Source: Acidobacteriota bacterium
GTDB taxonomy: Bacteria; Acidobacteriota; Terriglobia; Acidoferrales; 2-02-FULL-67-57
DNA length: 8,679 bases
Direction of reading: 5' to 3'
NCBI GenBank assembly: GCA_016210895.1
Contig: JACQTG010000239.1
Span: 1-8,679 of the forward strand
Shown: piece by piece, positions 1 through 6,645 of the stretch
How positions within the stretch are numbered: the first letter of the stretch is position 1
Layout of the letters: every line of letters starts with the position of its first letter
Translations under genes and position numbers: made by a program
The notes under the pieces: model-generated
The model's input: the letters and a program-made list of their open reading frames with translations, nothing else
The model's database searches: none
What the model was told of the DNA's origin: nothing

Positions 1-3000
1 GAGCGCCCCACCGAACTCCAGGCAGCCAAGGCGTTGTACACGTCGTTGAAAAAGGAATAGGGGCCGCCGACGGCGAAGGAGGGGACCCCCGTGCTCCAAT
101 CAGGGTCAACGCCGGGATATCCGTAAAGATCGATGAGGTAGGGCGCGTAAGTGTAGTCGGGCTCCATGCACATCCACCAGTCATAAGCCACCTGGGTAGC
201 CGAGAAACCGCCTGTCCAGGCGGGATCCACGCCCCAGATGTCACAGCCCAGGAAGCCAGCATTCGCGCCCGTGGGGCCGAAGCTGGGGAACATGTTCTCC
301 CAGTAGGGAATGGGGCCCAAGGAGAGGATATCGACGCCCTGCTCTCCCATGCGGATCAACTGCTGCGCGGCCTCAAAATAGCAGGTGCCGGAGATGGGGT
401 CACAGAGGTCGAGCGGCATGAAGAGGTCACGCTGTGTCAGCAGGTGGCGGCCGCGGCGACCAACGTAGCCCACTTCCACGAGGAAGTCCGCCGGGAACTC
501 CCGCGCCACAGAGAAGTTGAGGGTGTGCGAGTAAGGGGTGACAATGGTGTCGTCCAAGCCCCAGTCGATCGTGTTCCACTCCGCCGGGGGATCCTGCGGG
601 AAGCCGCCCGGGGGCGCGGGAAAGAGCACCGCCGCGAAGGGAATGTCGAAGGTACCGGTGAAGCGGACAGCGGTCTCTTCCAAGGTGGTCCCATAGGGCG
701 TGGCGATGCTGGTGGCCATCCCGAAGGAGCCAGCCTCGTCGAAGGAGGTGGCCAGGCCATGGCCGATGCGGTCGTAGACGATGGAGTAGCCGCCGCGGAG
801 GGCCAGCTTGCCGTCACCGAACAGCTTGCCCAGGACGCCCTCCCCGTAGCGCGGCGCCCAGGCCACGGCCACCCGGGGAGACCAATTGTTCCAGTCCCAA
901 GCGTAGTAACCGGGGCGGTCGTTGGCCGGACCGGAGAGGTCGAAGCCGAAGCGCGGATAGGCATTGTCGGGGATTCCGATGCGCATGCCTCGTGAACGGG
1001 TTTCGAATAGCTCACCCAGGCTGATGGTAGGAGCCACTTGGTTGCCGTTCACCTCCCACGGGGGAGAATAGACGCCATACCGCACCCCGTACGTGAAAGT
1101 CAGGGCCGGACTCGCCCGCCAGGAGTCCTGGAAGTAGAATTCGTACTCATCGGCGCCGAACTTGCGTCGGATGGCTTCCGCGTGGGGGAGGATGTTTCCC
1201 TCGCGGTCGTAGTTGTACACCGAATTCACCTGCGAGTACATGGCCAGCAGGTTTTCCGCGGCGTCGTGGAAGTTGCTGCGGAAAGCACTGCTAACCGCGG
1301 GCAGCGTTTCACACCCCTGCCACCCGACAGGGTAACCATTGGCCGCGGTGGCGACGCAGCGGGCTTCCCCAGGGGTGATGCGCCCGCCCACGCCGAGGAA
1401 CCAGGAGGGATTGCTGCTGAAGGCGTGGAAGTTCCCCCCGTTGTTGTAGCGGCTGTTGCGGGTGTAGCGGAGGTCGGCTCCGTAGCTGAAAGTGTGGGTG
1501 CCGCGGGTCCAGGTGAGGTCGTTCTTGAAAGCGTGGGCGGGGATGGTGCGGCCATAAGTGTTGGAGTCGAAGTTCTGAATCTCATCAATGAAGCGGAAGT
1601 CGAAGAAATCTTGATCCTGTAGCCCCGCATTCTCTTCTTTGATGCGGGTGAGACCGTACCGGAAGCTGTTGACCACGGTGGGGCTGAGGATCGCTTTGTA
1701 GCCCACCGCGAAGCCCTTGTTGTTGGTGAGGGTGAGGGTGCTCGGGGGCAGGCCGGGGAACTGCGGCGTGCTTGCCTCTGTGTCGTCCTGGAGGTTGCCC
1801 CGGAAGAAGAGGGTGTGGCTGCCGGTCGGGGTGAGGTTGTAGTCGGCGCGGAGCACGTAAGCCCGGAGGGTGTCTTTGATGGGGGCGGCGAAGCGGTAGC
1901 CCAGGAAGTTGTACCCGTCGCCGATGGTGGAGTCATTGGGTAGCGGAAACTGCTGGAAGTAGTTGACGGCGAACTGGTTGACGCCACAGCCGGCTCCCGA
2001 GGTCAGCGGGTCGCAGTAGGGGTCCGTCGACCAGGGCCGGAGATCGAGGCTGGTCATCTCCGCGGAAGTCAACAGGTGGAAACCCCCCGGAACAGTAACG
2101 GTCTGCCCGGCAATCGTGACCGGGCCGCCGCCGCAGCCGGGATCAGCAGGGTTAGCGCACTGGTAGGTGAGGTACCCGTGGCGGAAGGCCCAGGAGGGAA
2201 TCTGTCGGACCACCGATTCTTCCGTGGACCGGCGCAGGTCTTCCCAGTTGCCGAAGAGGAAGAAGCGGTCTTTGACAATCGGCCCGCCCAGCGAGGCGCC
2301 GAAGATGTGCTTGCGCAGCTTGCGCTTGGGAACGCCGGCGGCATTGAGGAACCACTCGTTGGCGGCCGTGGCCTCGTTGCGGTGGTACCAGTACGCGGAG
2401 CCGTGGGGAGTGTTGGTGCCGCTCTTGGTCACCAGGCTGACCTGCGCGGCCGAGGAGCGCCCCAGGTCAGCGTTGTAGCTGGTGGTGGTGACGCGGAATT
2501 CGGCCAACGAGTCCAGCGTCATCCGCAGGGCGCTGTTGAAGGCGAAGTTGTACTGGGGATCGTTGACGTCGATGCCGTCGAGGGTGACGTTGCTCTGGTC
2601 GCTGCGGGAACCGAAGACGCTGCCGCTGCGGGAATCAAATGCTGACCCACCCCGCGCATCCCCGGCGAAGGCGCCGGGGACGAAGGTCACACCCGCCTGC
2701 AAGCTCAACAAGCCGGCTGGGTCGCGCGCTTCCATGGGGAGATTCTGCACCTGGATGCCAGTGAAAGCGGTGCCTATGCTGGCGTCCTGGGTGTTCAGGA
2801 CCGCGGCTCCGGCCTCCACTTCCACGGTCTCCGCGACAGCCCCGATTTCCATCTCGACGTTGAGGGTTATTGCAGAAGCCACTTGCACCACCACCCTGGG
2901 CCGCACGGCGGTTCTGAAACCTTCCTTAGCGACCTCGAGACGATAGACCCCCGGAGGCAGTTGCGGAAATGTATAGATGCCGGCGCTGCCCGTGGTTGCC

Positions 3001-3173
3001 TCGCGGACAACACCGGTGTCACTGTGGGTGAGGGTTACTTTGGCGCCGGGGACCACCGCCTCGGTTGGGTCGGTCACGGTGCCTGTCAAGGAACCTGTAG
3101 CCTGAGTCCAAGCGGGCACGGCCATGAGGAAGCTCAACAGAGAACACAACAATGCCTTCTGTATAACCTTCAT
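1..3173 (-). CDS. TonB-dependent receptor, Oar-like, with N-terminal carboxypeptidase-regulatory-like domain (3' end outside window)
   Basis: An outer-membrane transporter of the large Oar-like class, expected to import a bulky ligand (possibly a carbohydrate or peptide) using TonB energy; the substrate cannot be read from sequence. The frame is open from ATG 3173 through the left edge: 1057 codons, no stop. Residues 1-25 are a signal peptide (MKVIQKALLC..., cut near AWTQA). Residues 27-110 form the beta-sandwich CarboxypepD_reg domain (GSLTGTVTDPTEAVVPGAKV; YTFPQLPPGVYRLEV). The plug follows (about 125-250), with SNVTLDGIDVND at 195-205 and SLVTKSGTN at 246-254. The barrel begins around HGSAYWYHRNE (257-267) and GASLGGPIVKDRFFLFGNWE (292-311) and is rich in aromatic strand residues. 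Family members usually run to about 1100-1250 residues, so perhaps 50-200 are missing. The mature part has ten cysteines, spaced as five local pairs. No neighbouring gene hints at the ligand. It is divergent from hflX. Confidence 0.93.
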   Translation of the reverse strand, partial: MKVIQKALLCSLLSFLMAVPAWTQATGSLTGTVTDPTEAVVPGAKVTLTHSDTGVVREATTGSAGIYTFPQLPPGVYRLEVAKEGFRTAVRPRVVVQVASAITLNVEMEIGAVAETVEVEAGAAVLNTQDASIGTAFTGIQVQNLPMEARDPAGLLSLQAGVTFVPGAFAGDARGGSAFDSRSGSVFGSRSDQSNVTLDGIDVNDPQYNFAFNSALRMTLDSLAEFRVTTTSYNADLGRSSAAQVSLVTKSGTNTPHGSAYWYHRNEATAANEWFLNAAGVPKRKLRKHIFGASLGGPIVKDRFFLFGNWEDLRRSTEESVVRQIPSWAFRHGYLTYQCANPADPGCGGGPVTIAGQTVTVPGGFHLLTSAEMTSLDLRPWSTDPYCDPLTSGAGCGVNQFAVNYFQQFPLPNDSTIGDGYNFLGYRFAAPIKDTLRAYVLRADYNLTPTGSHTLFFRGNLQDDTEASTPQFPGLPPSTLTLTNNKGFAVGYKAILSPTVVNSFRYGLTRIKEENAGLQDQDFFDFRFIDEIQNFDSNTYGRTIPAHAFKNDLTWTRGTHTFSYGADLRYTRNSRYNNGGNFHAFSSNPSWFLGVGGRITPGEARCVATAANGYPVGWQGCETLPAVSSAFRSNFHDAAENLLAMYSQVNSVYNYDREGNILPHAEAIRRKFGADEYEFYFQDSWRASPALTFTYGVRYGVYSPPWEVNGNQVAPTISLGELFETRSRGMRIGIPDNAYPRFGFDLSGPANDRPGYYAWDWNNWSPRVAVAWAPRYGEGVLGKLFGDGKLALRGGYSIVYDRIGHGLATSFDEAGSFGMATSIATPYGTTLEETAVRFTGTFDIPFAAVLFPAPPGGFPQDPPAEWNTIDWGLDDTIVTPYSHTLNFSVAREFPADFLVEVGYVGRRGRHLLTQRDLFMPLDLCDPISGTCYFEAAQQLIRMGEQGVDILSLGPIPYWENMFPSFGPTGANAGFLGCDIWGVDPAWTGGFSATQVAYDWWMCMEPDYTYAPYLIDLYGYPGVDPDWSTGVPSFAVGGPYSFFNDVYNALAAWSSVGR

Positions 3174-3180
3174 TTGAGGC

Positions 3181-3186
3181 TCTCCT
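3181..3186 (-). promoter_or_regulatory. Shine-Dalgarno site of the TonB-dependent receptor
   Basis: On the minus strand AGGAGA lies 7 nt before ATG 3173. It fixes this ATG as the start, in agreement with the signal peptide beginning immediately there. Confidence 0.75.
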
Positions 3187-3253
3187 CTTATCGCAGCGAT
3201 TTCGCAGGGGGCAGAACGTGGCGCATACTTAGGACGACCTGTTCAGGCAAATG

Positions 3254-3281
3254 ATTCCTCTTTCGAGATAGCATTCCTCTT
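3254..3281 (-). repeat. 9-bp direct repeat upstream of the TonB-dependent receptor
   Basis: AAGAGGAAT on the minus strand occurs twice, at 3281-3273 and 3262-3254, start to start 19 bp. One copy lies inside the candidate -24/-12 element and the other covers the predicted transcription start, so it could be a regulator site. Two short copies may also be chance. Confidence 0.4.
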
Positions 3282-3285
3282 GCCA
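3270..3285 (-). promoter_or_regulatory. Candidate sigma-54 (-24/-12) promoter of the TonB-dependent receptor
   Basis: The minus strand reads TGGCAAGAGGAATGCT, with GG (3284-3283) and GC (3272-3271) separated by exactly 10 nt. It matches the RpoN consensus TGGCACG-N4-TTGCW at all but two of the defined positions. Transcription would begin near 3259, giving a leader of about 85 nt. A competing but poorer sigma-70 reading is TTGCCT (3250-3245), 17 bp, TATGCG (3227-3222). The match is seen; its use as a promoter is inferred, and no enhancer-binding regulator gene is in the window. Confidence 0.35.
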
Positions 3286-3614
3286 GATCGGCGTCGGTAA
3301 TTCCTACATCTCTAGTCCTTTGGATTGTGAATGAAGGCAAACTGTCACTGCGTGCAGCAGCCTAGGTCATACAAATTTTGGTAGGGAGCTACACAATCTG
3401 GAAGGCCGCACGTCCTCGCATTCGATGCGAAATCCCACATGGCTTCAATCTCGACACTCGGGTTGTCATCGCGGCTCGTCGTAACAGGGAGAGCTCGGGA
3501 AGGCGCACTTGGCAGGCGTCGGGCAACGGCTTCCGCTGCGGTCAGTGCGGCTTCCGTCGCTACGCGCACATTATGCTCAGTGTGATCGCGCGAGACGCGC
3601 CTGCGAGGCAAGCG

Positions 3615-3620
3615 TATAAT
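3615..3620 (+). promoter_or_regulatory. Consensus -10 box (TATAAT) immediately before hflX
   Basis: A perfect TATAAT ends 9 nt before ATG 3630. The 17-bp-spaced -35 position (3592-3597, GAGACG) matches TTGACA at only three bases, and there is no extended -10 TGn. If the box is used, RNA would start at about 3627, leaving hflX with a leader of only 2-3 nt, so the message would be effectively leaderless. The box also overlaps the region just before the weak ribosome site GAGG (3622-3625). Confidence 0.4.
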
Positions 3621-3629
3621 CGAGGTGGA

Positions 3630-4895
3630 ATGAGGAGAAAGCCAGGGCGCGAAGTGGAGGCAGGGGAGCGGGCGTTGCTGGTGGGCGTGGCCTTGCCACG
3701 TGGCGTGCCGCTTGAGGATTCGGTGAGTGAGCTGGCCCAACTGGCGCGCAGTGCGGGCGCCGCAGTGTGCGGGCAGGTGACACAAAGCCGCGCCCGGCCC
3801 GATCCGGCCTATCTGATCGGTCGCGGCAAAGCCGACGAGCTGCGCGCGGCGGTTGCGGCCAGCGACGCCGACTTGCTCATTTTCGACCACGACCTTACCC
3901 CAACGCAGCAGCGCAACCTTGAGCGTGCGGTCGAGTGTCGCACCATTGACCGCACGCAGCTCATCCTCGACATCTTTGCGCGGCATGCGCGCTCGCGCGA
4001 GGGCCAGTTGCAGGTGGAGTGGGCGCAGTTGAACTATCTGCTGCCGCGGCTGACGGGTCGCGGGGTTGAGCTGTCCCGACTCGGCGGTGGCATCGGCACG
4101 CGCGGTCCGGGTGAGACCCAGCTCGAAACCGATCGCCGCCGGATTCGCCGGCGATTGCGCAAGATCGGCGACGACTTGGAAGCCGTGCGGCAGCGTCGCG
4201 CGCAGCAGCGCGCGGCCCGTCAGGCGGTCGAGCTGCCCACACTGGCTCTGGTCGGCTACACGAACAGCGGCAAGTCCACCCTGTTCAACGCCCTGACGCG
4301 GGCGCAGGTCCGCGTCTCGGCCCAGATGTTCGCTACGCTTGATCCCACTGTGCGGGCCGTGCACCTACCCTCCGGTCGAGGCGTGCTGCTGTCGGATACG
4401 GTGGGCTTCATCCGCGACCTCCCGCCCGACCTGATCGCCGCGTTCCGCGCCACGCTAGAAGAAGTGCAGGAGGCGCAGATGGTGCTGCAGGTGAGTGACA
4501 TTTCCAGTCCGCGTCACACCGAGCAGGACGTGGAAGTCGAAAAAGTGCTGGCCGAAATCGGCGTCGAGTCCAAGCCGCGGCTGCGCGTGTTCAACAAAAT
4601 CGATCTGCTGGCGCCGGATGAGCGCGCGCGGCTGCGCAACCTGCCAGGGAGCGTGTTTGTGTCCGCCCTCGCTGGCTGGGGCCTCGACGAGCTGCGCCAA
4701 GAGCTCGATCGCGCACTGCCGGGCAGCGCGCCGGTGCATGTGCGGCTTGAATTCCCACCGACACGCAGCCGGACGCTTGCGCTCCTGCATCGACACGGCC
4801 AAGTCTTGAGCCAACGATACCGCAATGGCCGATTGAGTATCGAAGCCATCATTCCGGAGTTTCTCGCCCGCCAGTTGACAGAATCCAAGAGCTGA
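3630..4895 (+). CDS. hflX: GTPase HflX (ribosome-splitting/50S-binding GTPase)
   Basis: HflX is a cytoplasmic translational GTPase that binds the 50S subunit and, in studied bacteria, splits stalled or stress-inactivated 70S ribosomes. The 421-residue product (E. coli HflX is 426) carries every family signature. The N-terminal HflX domain has YLIGRGKADEL (61-71) and FDHDLTPTQQRNLE (85-98). The linker helices have RTQLILDIFARHARSREGQL (108-127) and GGGIGTRGPGETQLETDRR (152-170). The G domain has G1 GYTNSGKS (209-216), a switch I region around FATLDPT (234-240), G3 DTVGF (256-260), G4 NKID (322-325) and G5 SAL (345-347). ATG 3630 is chosen because the family-typical ERALLVGV begins 12 residues later and GAGG precedes it. 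Upstream in-frame ATGs at 3378 and 3573 add unrelated sequence without a ribosome site. No hfq or hflKC gene is adjacent, unlike in Enterobacteria; it is probably monocistronic. Confidence 0.95.
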   Translation: MRRKPGREVEAGERALLVGVALPRGVPLEDSVSELAQLARSAGAAVCGQVTQSRARPDPAYLIGRGKADELRAAVAASDADLLIFDHDLTPTQQRNLERAVECRTIDRTQLILDIFARHARSREGQLQVEWAQLNYLLPRLTGRGVELSRLGGGIGTRGPGETQLETDRRRIRRRLRKIGDDLEAVRQRRAQQRAARQAVELPTLALVGYTNSGKSTLFNALTRAQVRVSAQMFATLDPTVRAVHLPSGRGVLLSDTVGFIRDLPPDLIAAFRATLEEVQEAQMVLQVSDISSPRHTEQDVEVEKVLAEIGVESKPRLRVFNKIDLLAPDERARLRNLPGSVFVSALAGWGLDELRQELDRALPGSAPVHVRLEFPPTRSRTLALLHRHGQVLSQRYRNGRLSIEAIIPEFLARQLTESKS

Positions 4896-5152
4896 CCGCG
4901 CCGATGACATCAAAGTCGCTCGGGGGTAGCAAACAGTGCAGCGGCTGAAAAGGGGGCGGTAAAGCGCAGGTGGGAAAGGCTTTGTGCCTGTGGAAAAATG
5001 TGTGGACGTCGAACTTATTGAGGCTATAGAGGCGGGTTATAGGTCGGACGCGACGTCTCCAACTCTCCAGCTTCCATCTTTCCCAACACACATCTTATCA
5101 GGCAGTTAGAGCTGGGTCGACATTTGCCCGCCGCGGCTTAGCGATTGCCCAA

Positions 5153-5178
5153 GGCCGCTTCAGCGGCCAATCAGTTTT
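5153..5178 (+). terminator. Possible weak intrinsic terminator downstream of hflX
   Basis: GGCCGC-TTCA-GCGGCC is a perfect 6-bp all-GC stem with a tetraloop (5153-5168), followed six bases later by TTTT (5175-5178). The T tract is short and displaced, and the hairpin lies 258 bp after the hflX stop, so termination here is only a possibility. Confidence 0.25.
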
Positions 5179-5179
5179 G

Positions 5180-5189
5180 CACAATTGTG
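5180..5189. repeat. 10-bp palindrome, possible operator
   Basis: CACAATTGTG is perfectly self-complementary and is flanked by TTG on the left and, after TGG, by CAA on the right. It lies about 100 bp upstream of the pgsA -35 box, so a regulatory role is possible but nothing else supports it. Confidence 0.25.
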
Positions 5190-5286
5190 TGGCAAGACAG
5201 AGGCTAAGAGCCTAAGCTGCGAACTCATAGTCGCACAAGGAGTTCTTGCCCTAAGGACCTTCTCCTATTGACCCGTGACACCCGGT

Positions 5287-5315
5287 TTGACAGCCTCCGG
5301 CACGGGGCGTATAGT
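5287..5315 (+). promoter_or_regulatory. Sigma-70-type promoter of the pgsA operon
   Basis: TTGACA (5287-5292), a 17-bp spacer, and TATAGT (5310-5315): a perfect -35 and a -10 with five of six consensus bases at ideal spacing. Transcription should start near 5322, giving a leader of about 33 nt to ATG 5355. This also argues against the in-frame TTG at 5268 as the pgsA start, because it lies upstream of the promoter. Confidence 0.75.
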
Positions 5316-5354
5316 GAGTCGGTTAAGCGCCAGCCGACGCCGGGAAGTGGGACG

Positions 5355-5999
5355 ATGAACCTTCCCAATACCCTTACCCTCATCCGCATCTTCTTGGTTC
5401 CGCTTCTGGTTGTGGTGCTGCTCACCCGGGTGGAGAATTTCGACCTATGGGCAATTGCGATTCTCTTCAGTGCTGCCCTTACAGACTTGCTCGACGGCTA
5501 CCTCGCGCGCACGCGGGGGCAGGTGACCACGCTCGGCATCCTGCTCGACCCCATCGCCGATAAGCTGTTGATCAGCGCCGCCTTCATCTCGCTGGTGGAG
5601 CTGCGCTTGGTGCCCGCCTGGGTCGTGGTCATCATCGTGGGCCGCGAGTTTGCTGTCCTCGGCCTGCGCAACATCGCCAGCGCCGAGGGCTTCACCATCA
5701 GCGCCTCCGACTTGGGCAAGGCCAAGATGGCGCTTCAGGTCGTGGCAGTCAGTCTGATCGTCGTGGGCAGCCGCTACGCGGTGCTGCGCCCGTGGGGAAA
5801 GTTGGCGCTCGGGCTGGTGGTGGTCTTCGCCCTCATCAGCGCGGTGGACTATTTCCGCGACTTCTGGCGCAAGCTCGACGTCAGAATCAAGCAGCGCCCG
5901 GCGGGCTTGGCGATTCTCCGCCGCCTCTCGGAAGCGCGGGCCGAACGACTGCGCGCGCGCGCGAGGAAGAAACCGCAGGATGTCGTCGCTCAGCCCTGA
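5355..5999 (+). CDS. pgsA: CDP-diacylglycerol--glycerol-3-phosphate 3-phosphatidyltransferase
   Basis: This integral inner-membrane enzyme joins CDP-diacylglycerol and sn-glycerol-3-phosphate to phosphatidylglycerophosphate, the committed step to phosphatidylglycerol and cardiolipin. The 214-residue product contains the complete CDP-alcohol phosphatidyltransferase signature D-x2-DG-x2-AR-x8-G-x3-D-x3-D: D44, D47, G48, A51, R52, G61, D65, D69, the acidic residues being metal and catalytic ligands. MNLPNTLTLIRI at the N-terminus and GREFAVLGLR (96-105) with SDLGKAKMALQ (118-128) favour PgsA over other family members. About six hydrophobic segments are visible (roughly 10-24, 32-42, 70-85, 88-104, 126-138, 149-165). 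Compared with E. coli PgsA (182 residues) there is a basic C-terminal tail, 171-214, rich in Arg. ATG 5355 is downstream of the promoter and has weak GGGAAGTGG-type ribosome pairing. The 3' end overlaps the next gene by 20 bp. Confidence 0.95.
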   Translation: MNLPNTLTLIRIFLVPLLVVVLLTRVENFDLWAIAILFSAALTDLLDGYLARTRGQVTTLGILLDPIADKLLISAAFISLVELRLVPAWVVVIIVGREFAVLGLRNIASAEGFTISASDLGKAKMALQVVAVSLIVVGSRYAVLRPWGKLALGLVVVFALISAVDYFRDFWRKLDVRIKQRPAGLAILRRLSEARAERLRARARKKPQDVVAQP

Positions 6000-6582
6000 G
6001 GGACAACGCTATCTGCTGTGGTTGGCCCGGCGCATACTGGAAGGCAGACTGCGCGGCGAACCGCTTGATGTGAAGCTCCTGAGTGCTTCCCTGCCCGACG
6101 CCGCACTGGGTGAGCCGGGGGCTGCCTTCGTCACCTTGCGTCGCCGGGGCCGCTTGCGCGGCTGCATCGGCTATCCGGAGGCGCATCAACCCCTCTACGC
6201 CACCGTGGTCGAGGCCGCGCTGGCGGCAGCCTTTCGCGACCCCCGCTTTGCTCCCCTGGAATTGGCCGAGCTAGTGGAAGTGGAAATCGAAATTTCTCTC
6301 CTCTCGCCCTGCGTGGAGATTCGCCCGGAAGAGATCGAAGTCGGCCGACACGGCCTGGTGGTTTCCGACGGCCCCTACCGCGGCCTGCTGCTGCCCCAGG
6401 TGGCGGTGGAGTATGGCTGGGACCGCGAAACCTTCCTCGCCGAAACCTGTCGCAAAGCCGGCTTGGCACCCGATGCCTGGAAGCAGGGGGCGCGGCTCGA
6501 AGCCTTTACCGCCCTCGTCTTGTCCGAGGCGCCGCTGGCTGCGTCCGAACCGGCCTCGCTCGCGCGGCCCTCCTTTGAATAG
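5980..6582 (+). CDS. AMMECR1-domain protein (AmmeMemoRadiSam system protein A type)
   Basis: The 200-residue protein is a single AMMECR1 domain, the family of the human AMMECR1 gene and of bacterial AmmeMemoRadiSam protein A; its biochemical activity is not established. The near-invariant LRGCIG motif is at 59-64, with its cysteine at C62. The conserved C-terminal block GLLLPQVAVEYGWDRETFL (135-153) is followed by KAGLAPDAW (159-167). There is no signal peptide or membrane segment, so it should be cytoplasmic. ATG 5980 lies inside the last codons of pgsA, out of frame with it, with no strong ribosome site, so translation is probably coupled to pgsA and driven by the same promoter. In many genomes this protein is encoded beside a MEMO-like protein and a radical SAM enzyme; neither is next to it here. 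Residues 183-200 are a low-complexity Ala/Ser/Pro tail. Confidence 0.92.
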   Translation: MSSLSPEGQRYLLWLARRILEGRLRGEPLDVKLLSASLPDAALGEPGAAFVTLRRRGRLRGCIGYPEAHQPLYATVVEAALAAAFRDPRFAPLELAELVEVEIEISLLSPCVEIRPEEIEVGRHGLVVSDGPYRGLLLPQVAVEYGWDRETFLAETCRKAGLAPDAWKQGARLEAFTALVLSEAPLAASEPASLARPSFE

Positions 6583-6645
6583 ACTCCGCCGCCTACACAA
6601 TCGGCGCTTGGCTAAGGGGTGAGTTCGCCGCGAGACAGGAGGCGC

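Larger units (their letters stand above)
3174..3629. other. Divergent intergenic region between the receptor gene and hflX
   Basis: This 456-bp region contains no gene I can support. On the receptor side it holds the candidate promoter and the AAGAGGAAT direct repeat. In the middle is a perfect inverted repeat, TCGCAT-TCG-ATGCGA (3416-3430), which could be a small hairpin or operator. Next to hflX is the TATAAT box. A frame joined to hflX is open back to ATG 3378, but its 84 extra codons look nothing like the start of HflX (see hflX). The stretch 3431-3590 has no recognisable RNA gene or repeat. Confidence 0.6.
4896..5286. other. Gene-free region between hflX and the pgsA promoter
   Basis: About 390 bp without a supportable gene. 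It holds a GC-only hairpin (5153-5168), a perfect 10-bp palindrome CACAATTGTG (5180-5189), a small stem AGGCT-AAG-AGCCT around 5200-5213, and an imperfect hairpin in which AGGAG (5238-5242) can pair with CTCCT (5262-5266). A TGTGGAAAA (4989-4997) followed by TGTGGACGT (5001-5009) resembles DnaA boxes only loosely. There is no tRNA-like cloverleaf and no T-loop sequence. It is long and structured enough to hide a small RNA, but nothing recognisable is seen. Confidence 0.5.

Noticed and set aside
444..2645. Several long plus-strand frames (444-995, 1038-1622, 2076-2645) opposite the receptor gene
   Set aside because: The minus-strand receptor frame runs without a stop through this region and has clear domain motifs; the plus frames are low-complexity Val/Gly/Glu/Ala sequences without family signatures.
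3378..3629. 84-codon upstream extension of hflX
   Set aside because: The added residues have no similarity in character to the HflX N-terminus, no ribosome site precedes the upstream ATGs, and the core length of 421 already matches the family.
3345..4364. A 339-codon open frame on the minus strand opposite hflX
   Set aside because: It is antisense to a gene with complete HflX motifs, has an Arg/Ala/Gln-rich composition typical of the complement of GC-rich coding DNA, and shows no recognisable domain or ribosome site.
4989..5009. TGTGGAAAA and TGTGGACGT as DnaA boxes or an origin
   Set aside because: One copy differs from the consensus complement TGTGGATAA at one base and the other at three; there is no cluster, no AT-rich unwinding region and no dnaA, dnaN or gidA neighbour.
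4849..5091. 80-codon minus-strand frame over the hflX 3' end and the following gap
   Set aside because: It overlaps the end of hflX, has no recognisable motif, and its composition looks non-coding.
6583..6645. Bidirectional terminator between the converging AMMECR1 and OmpA-domain genes
   Set aside because: Only a 5-bp CGGCG/CGCCG pairing with a loop of about 22 nt and no T tract on either strand was found.
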